From assembly GCF_009727055.1 (NCBI RefSeq), contig NC_052354.1, positions 42,731,121-42,795,120 on the forward strand: a DNA stretch of 64,000 nucleotides. The letters are read 5' to 3'. The stretch is from Benincasa hispida (lineage: Eukaryota > Streptophyta > Magnoliopsida > Cucurbitales > Cucurbitaceae). Both the position numbers and the translations under genes were made by a program. The notes under the pieces were generated by a model. That model ran no database searches and was not told the origin of the DNA. It worked only from the letters and a program-made list of their open reading frames with translations. Positions 46,461 through 56,955 of the stretch are shown here, one piece after another. Positions within the stretch are counted from its first letter, which is position 1, and each line of letters begins with the position of its first letter.

Positions 46461-47523
46461 TCAGTCGGAGTCAGGAGTCCGATCTCTCTGAAGACCGCTC
46501 AAGAGTCCGATGTTGACATAATAGTGGTGGTTTTCGACATAAATGAAGTTCAATGTTCTTTCCATTTGCTTTGACCGACGTGTAGCCTTGCGACTTACCC
46601 GAAGTGACTCAGTGGCCACCCTTACCGCTTCAGTGGCTATCCATAGTGCCTCCTCCCCGTAAGATTCCTCTGCCATCGAAATCTCATACTAGCCCTAGGA
46701 CCAACATCAGAAAGCTGCTCTGTTGCTGGGACATCCTCGTCCTCCCCTTCATTATCTGAACTAGGCCCTTCCACACCTCACCCATGAAAGGCAACAATTG
46801 AAGACCTACAGATGGCGGCTCGACCTCTCATCCTCTCTTTGTTGTCGGAAATCTCCACCCAGACCTACGACACAACTCAGTAATCAAGCTAGGGTGTCCT
46901 AAGCTATTGGTGGTGGAACACTGTCCACAATGACGAATCGAAGCCCTAATGATTCGTCCGACATTGATGGACATTCCTTGGACTAGACAGTATAAAAGTT
47001 TAACCCGATTCTTTTGGACGTTCGTGAGCCATATAACTGGCATGAACCTGGAACATATAAAGGCATGCTAGATTTGGCCAGTGATGGACATATCCGTCCC
47101 TCTGAATCTCACAACCACGACTCTGAACCTGGCCCCAATGAACTTCTATACCACATAAGGCTTCTATCACCTCCTCCTCGGGGAACTGCTGAGAACAGAA
47201 CCCACTACACTCATCGTTGAAGCCACACGAAAACCATAGACTTCATTGATGTGGGACGATGAAAAGGGAACCCTAATGCCTCTCACCAACGAATAATCCC
47301 TGTTGTCATAGAACTCTCTAACTAGTGGGACAACCGCCTCGCCAGGACGGGTTGCCAAAGACTCCCACCCTCTCTTCTCCATGGCAGCAATGATATGCGG
47401 GTAAAAGTCAGCCTCTGGGATAAAGTTCGCTCGAGAACAATTTTCCTAGAAGACATTACATGGTGGTATCTATCTAGGGCCTCTTGAGAGCTAAACCTAG
47501 GGTGCTCGAAAACTAAATCTTGG
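46461..47523 (-). pseudogene. PF20167-like 'putative plant transposon protein', minus strand
   Basis: Pieces in order on the minus strand: RFSSQEALDRYHHVMS (about 47500-47450), MEKRGWESLATRP then VVPLVREFYDNRDYSLVRGI (47382-47300), VPFSSSHINEVYGF, then LLYCLVQGMSINVGRIIRAS and GHPSLITELCRRSGW (46990-46850), with an arginine-rich tail (46676-46461). The W-x-x-L / V-V-x-E-F-Y / V-R-G-x-x-V-P-F-S / I-N spacing and the later G-x-x-I-N-V-G-R-I-I / L-I-T-x-L-C block are those of the plant transposon protein family seen in many retroelement-linked genes. Frameshifts, stops and an NNN gap at 47524 make it a pseudogene. Role unknown. Confidence 0.6.
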
Positions 47524-47526
47524 NNN
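47524..47526. other. assembly ambiguity (NNN)
   Basis: Three undetermined bases inside the minus-strand reading region. Confidence 0.99.
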
Positions 47527-48310
47527 TGCCCATGCCCACTAGCTTCCCTTCTTCCTACCCACATAGGACCCATGAAAAATATTTCCACAAAGAGGGTAAA
47601 CTCACAAAATTTGGTTCCCAGGCAAACTCTCACAACCCCTTCTCAACCCCTACCCAAAAACCACTCCAAACTCTCAACAACCTCACAAAAATTCACCTGC
47701 ACACAGAAAAATCCCAACAATTTCATTCATATATTCAATATTAACATATTCAAATCTTCCAAACCATTCAAAATAAGCAAGAACCAATGCAAAATAAAGA
47801 TATCTCTCAACCATTTGACAAATATATGCAATAATAAGAAAAGAATGGAAAAAAATATTACCTTGAATCGGAGAAATCCAAAAGACGCTAGGAAACTCGC
47901 TAGATCTTGAAAGTTGGAGAAAAACCCACAAAAAAATAATCAGCCTAAGGGAAATTTGGAGATTTGGAGGAAAACAATGGGAAAAATGTATTTAAGGTGA
48001 AAATAAGTGAAGGAAATTGGGAGAAAAGGATGAGGAGGGCACCAGAATTGAGAGAAAAATGAAGGAGAAGATGAAGAGCTAGGGTAGAAACTGCATTTTA
48101 ACGTAGTTTTGTCAACATTGCGATTGCAACGTCGTGACACTATGCCCTAATTTTTTTTTTCATAAAAACTTTCCTAAAAAGGAAAATGACTAAAATCTCC
48201 CTTAAAAATAAAAATAAAGATAAAAATAAAATAAAATAAAAAAAATTAAAATCTGGCCGCCTCTAGGAAGCGCAAATTTTTAACGTTGGTTGCTCGACGC
48301 GACCCATTCT
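47527..48310. other. non-coding part of the minus-strand unit
   Basis: A-rich stretches. At 48095-48140 and 48280-48300 there are GCAACG/AACGTT words similar to those in the minus-strand LTR at 50460-50680. Confidence 0.3.
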
Positions 48311-48313
48311 CTA

Positions 48314-49285
48314 TCAAGGCACAAAGAAATTCTTGTATTTCTGAGGCCCTTTCTTGAATGAGTCGATATAACTCGATAAGGCCATAAGAGTTCCCATCTT
48401 TTGAAAAGAACCAGACAGATCGAATTTGGAATTTTTGAATTTTATAAAAGGAAATAAAACAAAAGACTCTGGGATTGACTCTACAGAAAATAAAGACTTT
48501 GACTCAACTGACTCATAAGGTGAAGATGAGAAAAATTCAAAAATTAAAGAAATACCAGGACAAAGAACAGATTGAGGCTTGAGAGCCTCTAACTCTTTTA
48601 CCCGAGACTCCTCGAAGTAAAGCTCAAACTCATACTTAATCTCACCAACTTGCTTTGTGCATGGCAGGGGATAAACATCGTCCTCTGAATCGATCCACGC
48701 GTATTCCCTCACAAGGTCAGCCTCAGTGTCATAGATGTGAGAAGGCTCTTGGTTAGAAATTCGAGGAACCAATTGCTCGGCGGACTCATCAATGTAAGTA
48801 TCTCTACTGCTCAACTCAGCATTCTTAGAAGATGATTGTTCCCAAGACTCCTAAAGTCTCCTAACTGACTTAGTGATCTGAGCAATGCGGTCACTCAGAC
48901 TTTGAAGCTTAACTCTAACTTCATGTCCGGAATTGGAGTTATCCTACTGGATTCTCAAGGGTTCTTGATAACTGTAGGGGTGTTCCTGCAAAGACTCAAT
49001 ACAACGATTAGAAAGTTCCCTAACTATATCTTCTAAAGAAATACCTAGATTGACAAACAGATATGGTATCAACAACAGCGTTTGGTTAGGCAACTCCCAA
49101 TGAGAATAGTATTCACGCTCAGGGCTACGCGAATTCTATATCTATATAGAAGCCATAACTTGAAAAATAGAGGTTAGTTCGGATATTTGATTTCTAAGCT
49201 CAACAATCTCATTTACCTCTTGTGTTTCCCGTTGTGCCGCATAAATCGTTGAGGCGCATAAATGTTCATATCTTCTACCATTGAA
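48314..49285 (-). pseudogene. minus-strand gag-position ORF of unknown family
   Basis: A 166-codon open frame (48814-48314) with an acidic N-terminal half (ESAEQLVPRI, DTEADLVREYAWIDSEDDVY), followed upstream by frame pieces with stops up to about 49280 (ISLEDIVRELS, VRVKLQSLSDRIAQITK). It lies just downstream of a minus-strand primer site, the place of gag. I do not recognise the protein. It has no zinc knuckle or protease. It may be a highly diverged gag or a captured gene of a non-autonomous element. Confidence 0.4.
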
Positions 49286-49368
49286 AAACAAGTAGACAAA
49301 AAAAAAAAAAAATTGGGTTTTTAAAGTTTAACTGTCAGTTATAACTAAAAGATATTTACTAACGTGCT

Positions 49369-49386
49369 TCCCCGACAATGACACCA
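49369..49386 (-). promoter_or_regulatory. gypsy primer binding site, minus strand
   Basis: TGGTGTCATTGTCGGGGA on the minus strand, close to the TGGCGCCGTTGTCGGGGA type (Asp-tRNA) of plant Athila/Tat elements. It orients the nested unit. Confidence 0.65.
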
Positions 49387-49396
49387 TTTTTTATAG

Positions 49397-50873
49397 AGTC
49401 CGAAACCTACGTCGTTAATAAACCTCAAACTTGATCAAAAGAAAATTTGTATACACTGAACTACTCTATTACTACTAAAGGGTAGCAATAGTGGTAAGTG
49501 GGGGTCGAACCACAGAGAAGCGTTGAATTAATTTCTTTTAAATTAAAATTAACCTTGGAAAAACAGTAAAAAAAGGGTTTTGGTTTTTGGTTGAAATTTG
49601 AATAAAATGCAAGAAAGATAAATTGCTAGGGATAAATGAAATGGTAATTGGTTCACCTAGTTCTCGGATCAAGTAACAATTCAATGTAATTTAAATAATT
49701 GTTTTCCACCAAAGGATTATGTCTTCGAATTATGTATGCATAGCTACCTGATTGATGCGAATAAACTAATTTCTACAAAGGTCAATAATCAATTAATTCG
49801 AAAACAATCCAGCATCCTAATTCATAATTAAGGCTGGAAAGTCTGTGCCCTAATTAACCTACATGCTCCTAGATGCAATTGGGTCTTTAGCGGCTATAAA
49901 ACTAGAAACACATGCATTAAGATTTAGGATTCAACTATGTTGATTAAATGTTAGGAAAAGCTCTTTTCAAATAATCAATTTATTCTTTAAATCTGGATTA
50001 AACATGCGATGCAAATATTCTAGGTCAGCCTATACACCTAAGCATGTTAATCTAATCGATTTCAAGGATTTCATACGAGCTTAATTTAACTAGCGGAGAT
50101 ATGCAATTATGATAGAGCGTCAATCCAACATACAAAAGCAAATCAAAATCAAGCAAAATTCACAGAAAACATAATTCTAAATTAAAACACAAAGTTGGAC
50201 AGAAAACTCATTAAATTACACAAATTGTTCGATCCAAGAACTTGATAAAGAATTATTTCATCGATTTATAAACAAACCAACGAGATATGTCCAAATACAT
50301 GTTCATCATCCGAAATAAAACGAAAAAAACTATCCTAATGATACTGAAAACATAAAGTAAAAGGAAGAAGTTTCAGCCTCTCCTCGACCTCCATTGAGAT
50401 TCAATACAATTTTTAGTATTTTTTGACCTAAAATCAAAGGAGTTTATTTATAGAAAAAAAGACAGCGTCGCAACCCTAGAACTAACGTTGCAACGCTGAG
50501 GCAGCTGATCAAGAGCGTCAGGGTGAAGATGTTCAATGCTACCCTGACGCTCACTTGCGCACATGCAAGGCTCCTTGTCCGTCAAAACTCGTAATGTTGC
50601 AACATTGATTGGTAGCATTGTCTTATAGCGTTGGGTGAGCGTTAGGCCAAGCCAAACCACTAGCGTTGCGATGCTGAAGTAGTGATATTTTGGTCTTTTT
50701 GACTTCTTTGAAGCCTGGATGCTCAAATCACCTCTAAATTGCTTCAAATTAACCACGATGAGCTCTAAATTGCCAATTCTACCTCTTGGTTGCTCAATAC
50801 CTACAAAATAGCGTAAAATCCGATAACGAGCCCGAATTAAGCTAGAAATAGTAACTCTCTTTTAGAGTTATCA
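49397..50873 (-). repeat. LTR of nested minus-strand gypsy-like unit
   Basis: Starts TGATAACTCTAAAAGAGAG at 50873 (minus) and runs to the primer site. TATAAATAAACTCC lies about 420 bp inside the start, in the right orientation. GTTGCAACGCT words recur at 50470-50680. The 3' partner LTR is absent. Confidence 0.6.
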
Positions 50874-50875
50874 CC

Positions 50876-51280
50876 GATGCTTCTTAAAATTCAAGATTGG
50901 AAGCTTCATTGATGCTTCATCAAATTCAAGTTCAAAGGATTTGTTTATGCTTCATCAAATTTAAGCTCTTAGGCTTCATTGTTACTCTTTCATCTTCAGG
51001 TTTAAGGCATCGCTTTATCTTCAATATTGGGGATTCGCTCATATGAAGTGGCATTCCAACTTAAAAATCTTGTGTGGCTCACTTCACTTCACTTATTCAA
51101 GATCAGAGGCTTTGACGATGTGTCTTCAAAATCAAGTGTGGAAGATTCTTTGATTCTTATTCAAATTCGAGTGCGAAAGATTCACTGGTGTTTCATCGAG
51201 CTTAAGTTTGGAGGATTCCTCTACGTTCCATCTTCATGCTCAAGTTTGGAGGCTTTGCGATGCCATTACCATGCTTAACT
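50876..51280. repeat. degenerate ~35-bp tandem array
   Basis: 'gatgcttcatcaaattcaag' units begin at 50876, 50911 and 50946, then become more diverged up to about 51280. Confidence 0.6.
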
Positions 51281-51398
51281 CGCGAAATTAAGCTTAATGC
51301 AAAAGAAAAAAATCTCAGGTCAGATGCAAAAGGTGAAAATCAAGTCCGATGCCGCTGCTGAAAAGAAAGAACTTTGTTTCATCAAGTTCAGTCTACAT

Positions 51399-51890
51399 GG
51401 TTCTGTCGCATATGCGAGATCAAGTTTGGTCCACTTAGTTCTGTCTCATATGCGGGATCAAGTCCGGTCCACCTGGCTCTGCCTCATATATGAGATCATG
51501 TCTGATCCTCTTGGCTCTGCCTCATATGCGGGATCAAGTTCGGTCCATCTGGCTCTGCCTCATATATGAGATCATGTCTGATCCTCCTGGCTCTGCCTCA
51601 TATATGAGATCACGTCTGGTCTGCTTGGCTCTCATATGCAGGATGAAGTCCGGTCCACCTGGCTCTACCTTATATGCGAGTCAATTTCGTTCCACCTACC
51701 TTCGCCTCATATGCGAGACCAAGTCCGATCCATCTGGTTCCACTTCATATGTGAGATAAAGTCTTGTCCTCCTAACTTTGCCTCATCCGTGATATTGAGT
51801 CCTATGTACCTGACTCTATCTCAACTGTACAATCAGGTCTGATCTACCTTGTTTTGCTTCAAATACGCGATCAAGTCCAATCTATCAGGC
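51399..51890. repeat. 38-bp tandem array, about 13 copies
   Basis: Unit 'ggctctgcctcatatgcggg' + 'atcaagtccggtccacct'. Starts are 51399, 51437, 51475, 51513, 51551, 51589, 51627, 51661 (34 bp), 51698 (37 bp), 51736, 51774, 51812 and 51850. Frames such as those at 51297 and 51490 are read-through of the repeat, not genes. Confidence 0.92.
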
Positions 51891-51965
51891 TTCATATCCA
51901 GTCTGTTGAGCTTTTCCTTATATGTAAGATCAAGTCCAATTTGCTTTGTTTCATTGCATATGCAA

Positions 51966-52573
51966 GATCAGAGTCAACGGAACGCTGAGACCAAAGCTGG
52001 TAGAGCACTGAGCTTGAAACCCGTAAAATGCTCAAGTCAAGGACTGAAGTCAAATCCAATAGAATCCTCAGGTCGTGCACTAAGATCGTAGCCAAAGGAA
52101 CGCTGAGATCAAATCTAGTAGAGCACTGAGCTTGAAGCTGACGAAACACTTAAGTCAAGAACTCAAACCAAATCCAATGGAATCCTCAGGACAAACACAA
52201 AGATCAAAGGCAACGAAACGCTGAGATCAAAGTCAATAGAGTACTAACTTTGAAACTGACAGAATACTCAAGTCAAGGACTTAAGCCAAATCCAATGGAA
52301 TCCTTAAGTCACACACTAAGATCGAAACCAACGGAATGTTGAGATCAAAGCTTGTAGAGCAATAAGCTTAAAACCGATAGAATGCCCAAGTCAAGGACTC
52401 AAGCCAAATCCAACGTAGTCCTCAGGTCGTACACTGAGATCGAAGCCAATGGAATGCTAAGATTAAAGATAGTAAACCACTGGACTTGAAACCGATGGAA
52501 TGCTCAAGTAAAGGACTCAAGCTAAAACCGACGAAATCCTCAGGTCGTGGATTAAGATCATGCTTATATAAGG
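51966..52573. repeat. 118-bp tandem array, about five copies
   Basis: 'gatc..agccaacggaacgctgag' starts at 51966, 52084, 52202, 52320, 52438 and 52556, exactly 118 bp apart. The last copy is cut after a few bases. Confidence 0.93.
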
Positions 52574-52620
52574 AACGTTAAAATTGAAGCCTCGAACTAC
52601 CATCCATTTTATTCTTTTCT

Positions 52621-52720
52621 AAAAAAAAAAAAAAAAAAAAGAAAAAAAGAAAAAAGAGAGAGAGAGAGAGAGAAAGGGTCACTTGCCATGTTAAAAAAAA
52701 AAGAAAGAAAAGAAGGAAAG
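52621..52720. repeat. A-rich / GA microsatellite
   Basis: A-tract then (GA)n at about 52650-52675. Confidence 0.8.
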
Positions 52721-52752
52721 TAATAATTTCTTAAATGAATAAATATATAATA

Positions 52753-53280
52753 AATGCGACAGAGTTGGCGATCACCCATGTAGGCTACACAGTCGCCCAC
52801 ATAGGGATTGTGTCTAGTAGGAGTCAGATCGTTGTTGGTGGAACTGGCAACCACCCCTACAGGCTACACAGTCACTTACATAGGAGTTGTATCTAATAGA
52901 AGTCAGAACGTTGTTGGCGGAGCTGGTGACTATTCCTGCAGGCTAAATAGCCACGCATATAAAGGTTGTGTCTAACATAAGTCAAATCGTTGTCGGGAAA
53001 GTTGGTGACCATCCCTGTAGACTACACAATCACCCACATAGGGGTTGTATCTAACAGGAATTATATCATTGTTAGCGGAGCTGGCGACCATCGCTGCAGG
53101 CTACACAGTCACCCACATAGGAGTTGTGTCTAACAGAAATCAGATAATTGTAGGAGAAGGTGGCAACCACCCCTACGGGCTACATAGTCACCCACAAACG
53201 AGTTGTGTCTAGTAGAAGTCAGATCGTTGTTGGCGGAGCTAGCCACATAATCACCCACATAGGGGTTGTTATCTAGAGTT
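52753..53280. repeat. 79-bp tandem array, 6-7 copies
   Basis: 'gttgttggcggagctggcga...' anchors at 52831, 52910, 52989, 53068, 53147 and 53226, exactly 79 bp apart, with 'aggctacacagtcacccaca' in each. Confidence 0.93.
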
Positions 53281-53357
53281 TTATCGATTGTGAGCAACTT
53301 TGGTGATGATCTCATTCAGGGGTGGCGATCACATATCAAAGCATCCCTGCTAATATA

Positions 53358-53364
53358 TACATAC

Positions 53365-53395
<31 letters not shown>

Positions 53396-53396
53396 N
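53358..53396. repeat. ATAC/AT microsatellite with N
   Basis: (ATAC)n then (AT)n; an undetermined base at 53396. Confidence 0.9.
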
Positions 53397-53519
53397 AAAT
53401 CCACCTTTTGCAAAGATATAAAGAAGTCGGTAGAATAAAAAAGGGATTTACGCCCTTAAAGCACAAGTTGTTAATAATTTTAACTCCTGTAAAAAAAGGG
53501 CAAGTTAGTAAAAATTAAA

Positions 53520-53815
53520 CAAATTTCCAAATGATTTGAAAAAAATGAGGAAGCAAAAGAAAAAAGGAAAGAAGAAACAAAAAAAAAAAAAAGAAAAAAA
53601 GAAAAAAAATAGGGAAAAAAAGAAAGAAAAGAAAAAAGAAAGAAAAAAATGTTAGGAAAAAAAAAGAATAAAAAAGAAAAAAGAAGAAAAAACGTAAAGA
53701 GAAAAAAGAAGAGAAAAAAGAAGAAAGAAAAAAGAAAGAAAAAAGAAGAGAAAGAAGAAGAAACAAAAAGGAGAAAAAAAAGAGAAGAAAGAAAATAAAG
53801 AGGAGAATAGAGTAA
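53520..53815. repeat. purine (GAAAA) low-complexity tract
   Basis: Almost only A and G on the plus strand. The minus-strand 'open frames' rich in F, L and S here are an artefact of this composition. Confidence 0.9.
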
Positions 53816-53984
53816 CAGTGGAATATGAGAATGAGAAAGATATACGTGGTGAGCCATATTTATAGATGTCGAGATGGACTCAAATTCCTAATTTAATTTA
53901 GATTTTCTACTAAAATCTTATCTCTTTAAAAGATTTTAATAAGATTTGAATCAAAATATCTTATCTTTTAAATTTAAATTTAAG

Positions 53985-54530
53985 ATTTTTGGTGGGTTTA
54001 AATGGATTAGCCTTAAATCAAATGATATCAAAATCCATTTACCTTAGTTTTAGATTTGGGCATATTCCAAATTTTATCTCAAATTCCCCAAATTAAAATT
54101 TCTCCATATTCCAAATTTTATCTCATATTCAAATTAAAATTTAGCTTTTATCCTCAATCTAAATCAAATTGAGAGTAAAATCTCAAATTTATTTCAAATT
54201 AAAACTTGGTTATATTCCAAATTTTATCCTAAAATCAAATTGTTCAAGATTGAGATTAAATTGTGAATAAAATGTGAAGTTAAATTTTGGTCATATTCCA
54301 AATTTTATCCGAAGCTCAAATCATCTAAATTTAGCCTTCTATCTTCAAAGTAAAATTAAATTAGGGATAAAGTCTCAAATTTTCTCAAAATAAAATTTGG
54401 CCATATTCCAAATTTTATCTCAAATTTAAATCAAGTTTAGTTTTTACCCTCAATCCAAATCAAATTGAAGGGTAAAATCGCAAATTAAAATTTGGCCATA
54501 TTCCAAAGTTTATCCCAAATTCTAGTTAAA
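53985..54530. repeat. degenerate repeat with CATATTCCAAATTTTAT core
   Basis: The core occurs at 54061, 54105, 54211, 54292, 54402 and 54497, with AAATC/TTTAAATT-rich spacers of 44-110 bp. Confidence 0.75.
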
Positions 54531-54667
54531 CTTATGTACTAAATTCATACTTTACACATCAATTGGGGTCAAATTCAAAAACAAATATATTTGAACTTCG
54601 ATTCTAACTTTATATCTTTCAAGATTCATCCACCCATATATTCGCATAAATCTTGAAAAGGAGCATT

Positions 54668-55366
54668 TGTTGAATGAAAAATTATGTACCAATCGCAAAT
54701 TGTCATGTCATTTATTAAATGATGAAATTCCAAATAGTTAAATTTGAGGCTAACTAGAAGTTAGACATGTGCCCCAAATTGAAGTTGAAGACATAAATTG
54801 GCGAATTCTAATGATGCCACATGTTTCCTTTATAACCGTTGGATTGAATAAAATTAGTTTGGTCCAATTTGATGTTATTATTTAGGCTAAAAGTTCAATT
54901 GAGCCCAAAAATAGGCTTAATTTGACCCAAATATAAAATAAGACCCAAATCCAATTAGTTAGGCCCAAGGGTCAAGTCTATGGATCAACCAAGCCCAAGC
55001 CCATTAATCCCAGACTTCAAACTTCAATTCTACAATCAAAACTTTGGAATTTCATCATTTAATTTTTGGGGAGTTAGCAATTCTACACTCCAGAGAGCAT
55101 AGAGGAAATTCTCTACAATCAGAAGACTCCTTAACTCCTGAAGATTGAATGACTCCTTGAAGCTCAAGCTTTGAAGATACAAAGATTCTTCCAAGACTTC
55201 AAACTTCAAGAACACCACGCGCTTCACTTCTTAAATCAAGTATATGCACTCAACCGAGAGAGAATCAGAGGATAAAGTGCTAGAGATCGAACCACAATAC
55301 ATCAAATCAACACAAACATAAGTTCAACTCCACAAAATAAATTTCTCAGGAAATCTCATACGAATA
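54668..55366 (+). repeat. 3' LTR of the 10-kb element
   Basis: TGTTGAATGAAA to CGAATA. It is preceded by a purine tract (CTTGAAAAGGAGCATT). The TATA region present in the 5' LTR is altered here. Confidence 0.8.
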
Positions 55367-55455
55367 ATGTCACCAATGTTTATAAGCATTCTAAATGCTC
55401 CATACTACGATAAAGTGATTGGAAGTGCCCAAACAAACTTCTCTGACGTTATAGC
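55367..55455 (+). pseudogene. Ty3-gypsy gag, continued
   Basis: MSPMFISILNAPYYDKVIGS then AQTNFSDVIA. It completes the capsid motif begun before 45348, showing one gag split by 10 kb. It is cut by the next LTR. Confidence 0.75.
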
Positions 55456-55749
55456 TGTTGGGATGTATGCCCTAAAGTCTCGTAGTTATATTTTATTTGA
55501 ATCAGTGGTTGATTAGTTATATATGCAATAATTCATTAAAGAAATATTCAAGGTTACAATTGTTGTAAAGTGTTAAAAATGATATGATCCTGATCATTCA
55601 TGTGGAGACATGTGAGCGAGAGTATCTTATAAAAAGAGTTTATATAAGACCAGACCACGAAATATTGAGTCACTCTTTATAATGCCATTGTTAGAAGATA
55701 CTTACATTTCACTAGGATGATCATAGGTGATTTGATCTTAATCTTGAGT
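55456..55749 (+). repeat. copia LTR, 5' part
   Basis: TGTTGGGATGTATGCCC, the same family as 56956. It is interrupted at 'cttgagt' by the CACTA end. Confidence 0.7.
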
Positions 55750-56955
55750 CACTACAAGAATTCTGGACTTTAATGTCGGTTGAAAAAAGTGAAATCAATG
55801 TATAATGTCGGTTTAAAACTGATATTAAAGGCCTCTCATTTATTTATTTATTTTTAACTTTATTAAAAATATCTTCTCCATTTCAAATGAAATCTTATCT
55901 CTCCTTTCACTTCTCTCGTACCAAACCCTCTCTTCTCTCCTTAGCTTAGCCGTACACATCACTTTCGATCGTTGTCATCATCGGTGTTGCTTGGATCTCC
56001 ATCATCGTGGGTTTCTTCTAGTGGTGGGTCATCGTTGTGGGTATTCTCCAGTTGTTTTTCAATTGGTTTTCATTGGTGCATGGGTGTTCTCGGGGTGTTC
56101 TTTGCCAGCGCGTGGGTGTTCTTTGCGTGATGTTCTCTATTGTTCTTTGCGTGTTCTTTCGGTGGTTGTTCGTCGTGGTTGGGCATTGTTCTTTTGGTTG
56201 TTCGTCGTGATTGGGCGTTGTTCTCCGGGTGTTCTTCAGTTAGTTTTCCAGTGGTTGTTCATCGTGGTTGTTCTTCTGGTGGGTCAGCTCGCCGTTCGTC
56301 CAGCTGGTTTCAGTCAGAGAGGTGAGTCGCTAGCATGGATCTATAGATTTAGTTATGGGTTTTTCTGATCCGATCGTCTATTTTCCAGATCTACTCGTGG
56401 GTCTTCCGATCCGGCCGTCGGCATTGTAATTTTGTCAGATTTGTTGTCTCAACTCTGTTCGCAAGGTTCGGTGCTCACTGACGTTCCAATCTTCAAGCTC
56501 TGGTTCAGATCTCTTTAAGTTTGTGTGTTGTTTAAGTTGTTTTCTTGGAAATATAAAATTTTATTTTCATATGAATTTTCAATTTAGTAATTTAAAGTTA
56601 TTTCATTCATTTTATTTTTATTTTAATGATTAAGCTTATTGAAATTTTGAAATGATGGAATTAAATTAGTTGAAGAATATATAGTTGGTTGGTTGTCTTA
56701 CTTAGTGAAGTTTAAGTGTATATCAAAATCCTTTTCTTTTAAATATATATAAACTAATTTGCTCTTACTTGGTTGATTAAGTTTGATTGGTGTGGTTCAG
56801 AAATTTCATTAATTTTATGTTTTGTTCCAATGATTAAGCTTCTTGAAATTTGTTAATTTTGCAATGAAATTAGTTCAAAAGTATGTACTTGGTTGATAGT
56901 CTTTCTTGGTGTGGTTCAAGTATATATCAAAATCCTTTTCTTTCAATTATATGTA
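55750..56955 (+). mobile_element. CACTA (En/Spm) transposon terminal fragment
   Basis: Begins CACTACAAGAATTC directly after AGT. Subterminal words 'taatgtcggtt' repeat at 55772 and 55804, as usual in CACTA ends. The other end is absent because an LTR begins at 56956. The 125-codon frame at 55991 is built from GTTGTTC-like repeats and is not convincing as a gene. Confidence 0.65.

Larger units (their letters stand above)
45348..55366 (+). mobile_element. 10-kb LTR element, non-autonomous, inserted in gag
   Basis: Two similar LTRs (45348-46030, 54668-55366) bound it. The gag frame stops at its left edge (KEIF) and resumes at its right edge (MSPMFISILNAPYYDK), proving the insertion. The flanking 5-mers ATATT and ATGTC are a decayed target duplication. 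The inside has no plus-strand gag or pol; it has a minus-strand unit and minisatellite arrays. Confidence 0.75.

Noticed and set aside
51297..51842. Overlapping plus-strand ORFs with repeated IYEIMSDP-like peptides
   Set aside because: Translation of the 38-bp array in rotating frames.
51399..53280. CRISPR-like array
   Set aside because: Units are directly tandem without unique spacers and occur in plant DNA; they are minisatellites.
53480..53857. Minus-strand ORFs very rich in F, L and S
   Set aside because: Caused by the purine-only tract on the plus strand; low complexity, no family.
55991..56368. 125-codon ORF in the CACTA fragment
   Set aside because: Built from degenerate GTTGTTC/GGTGTTC repeats; no domain; likely chance.
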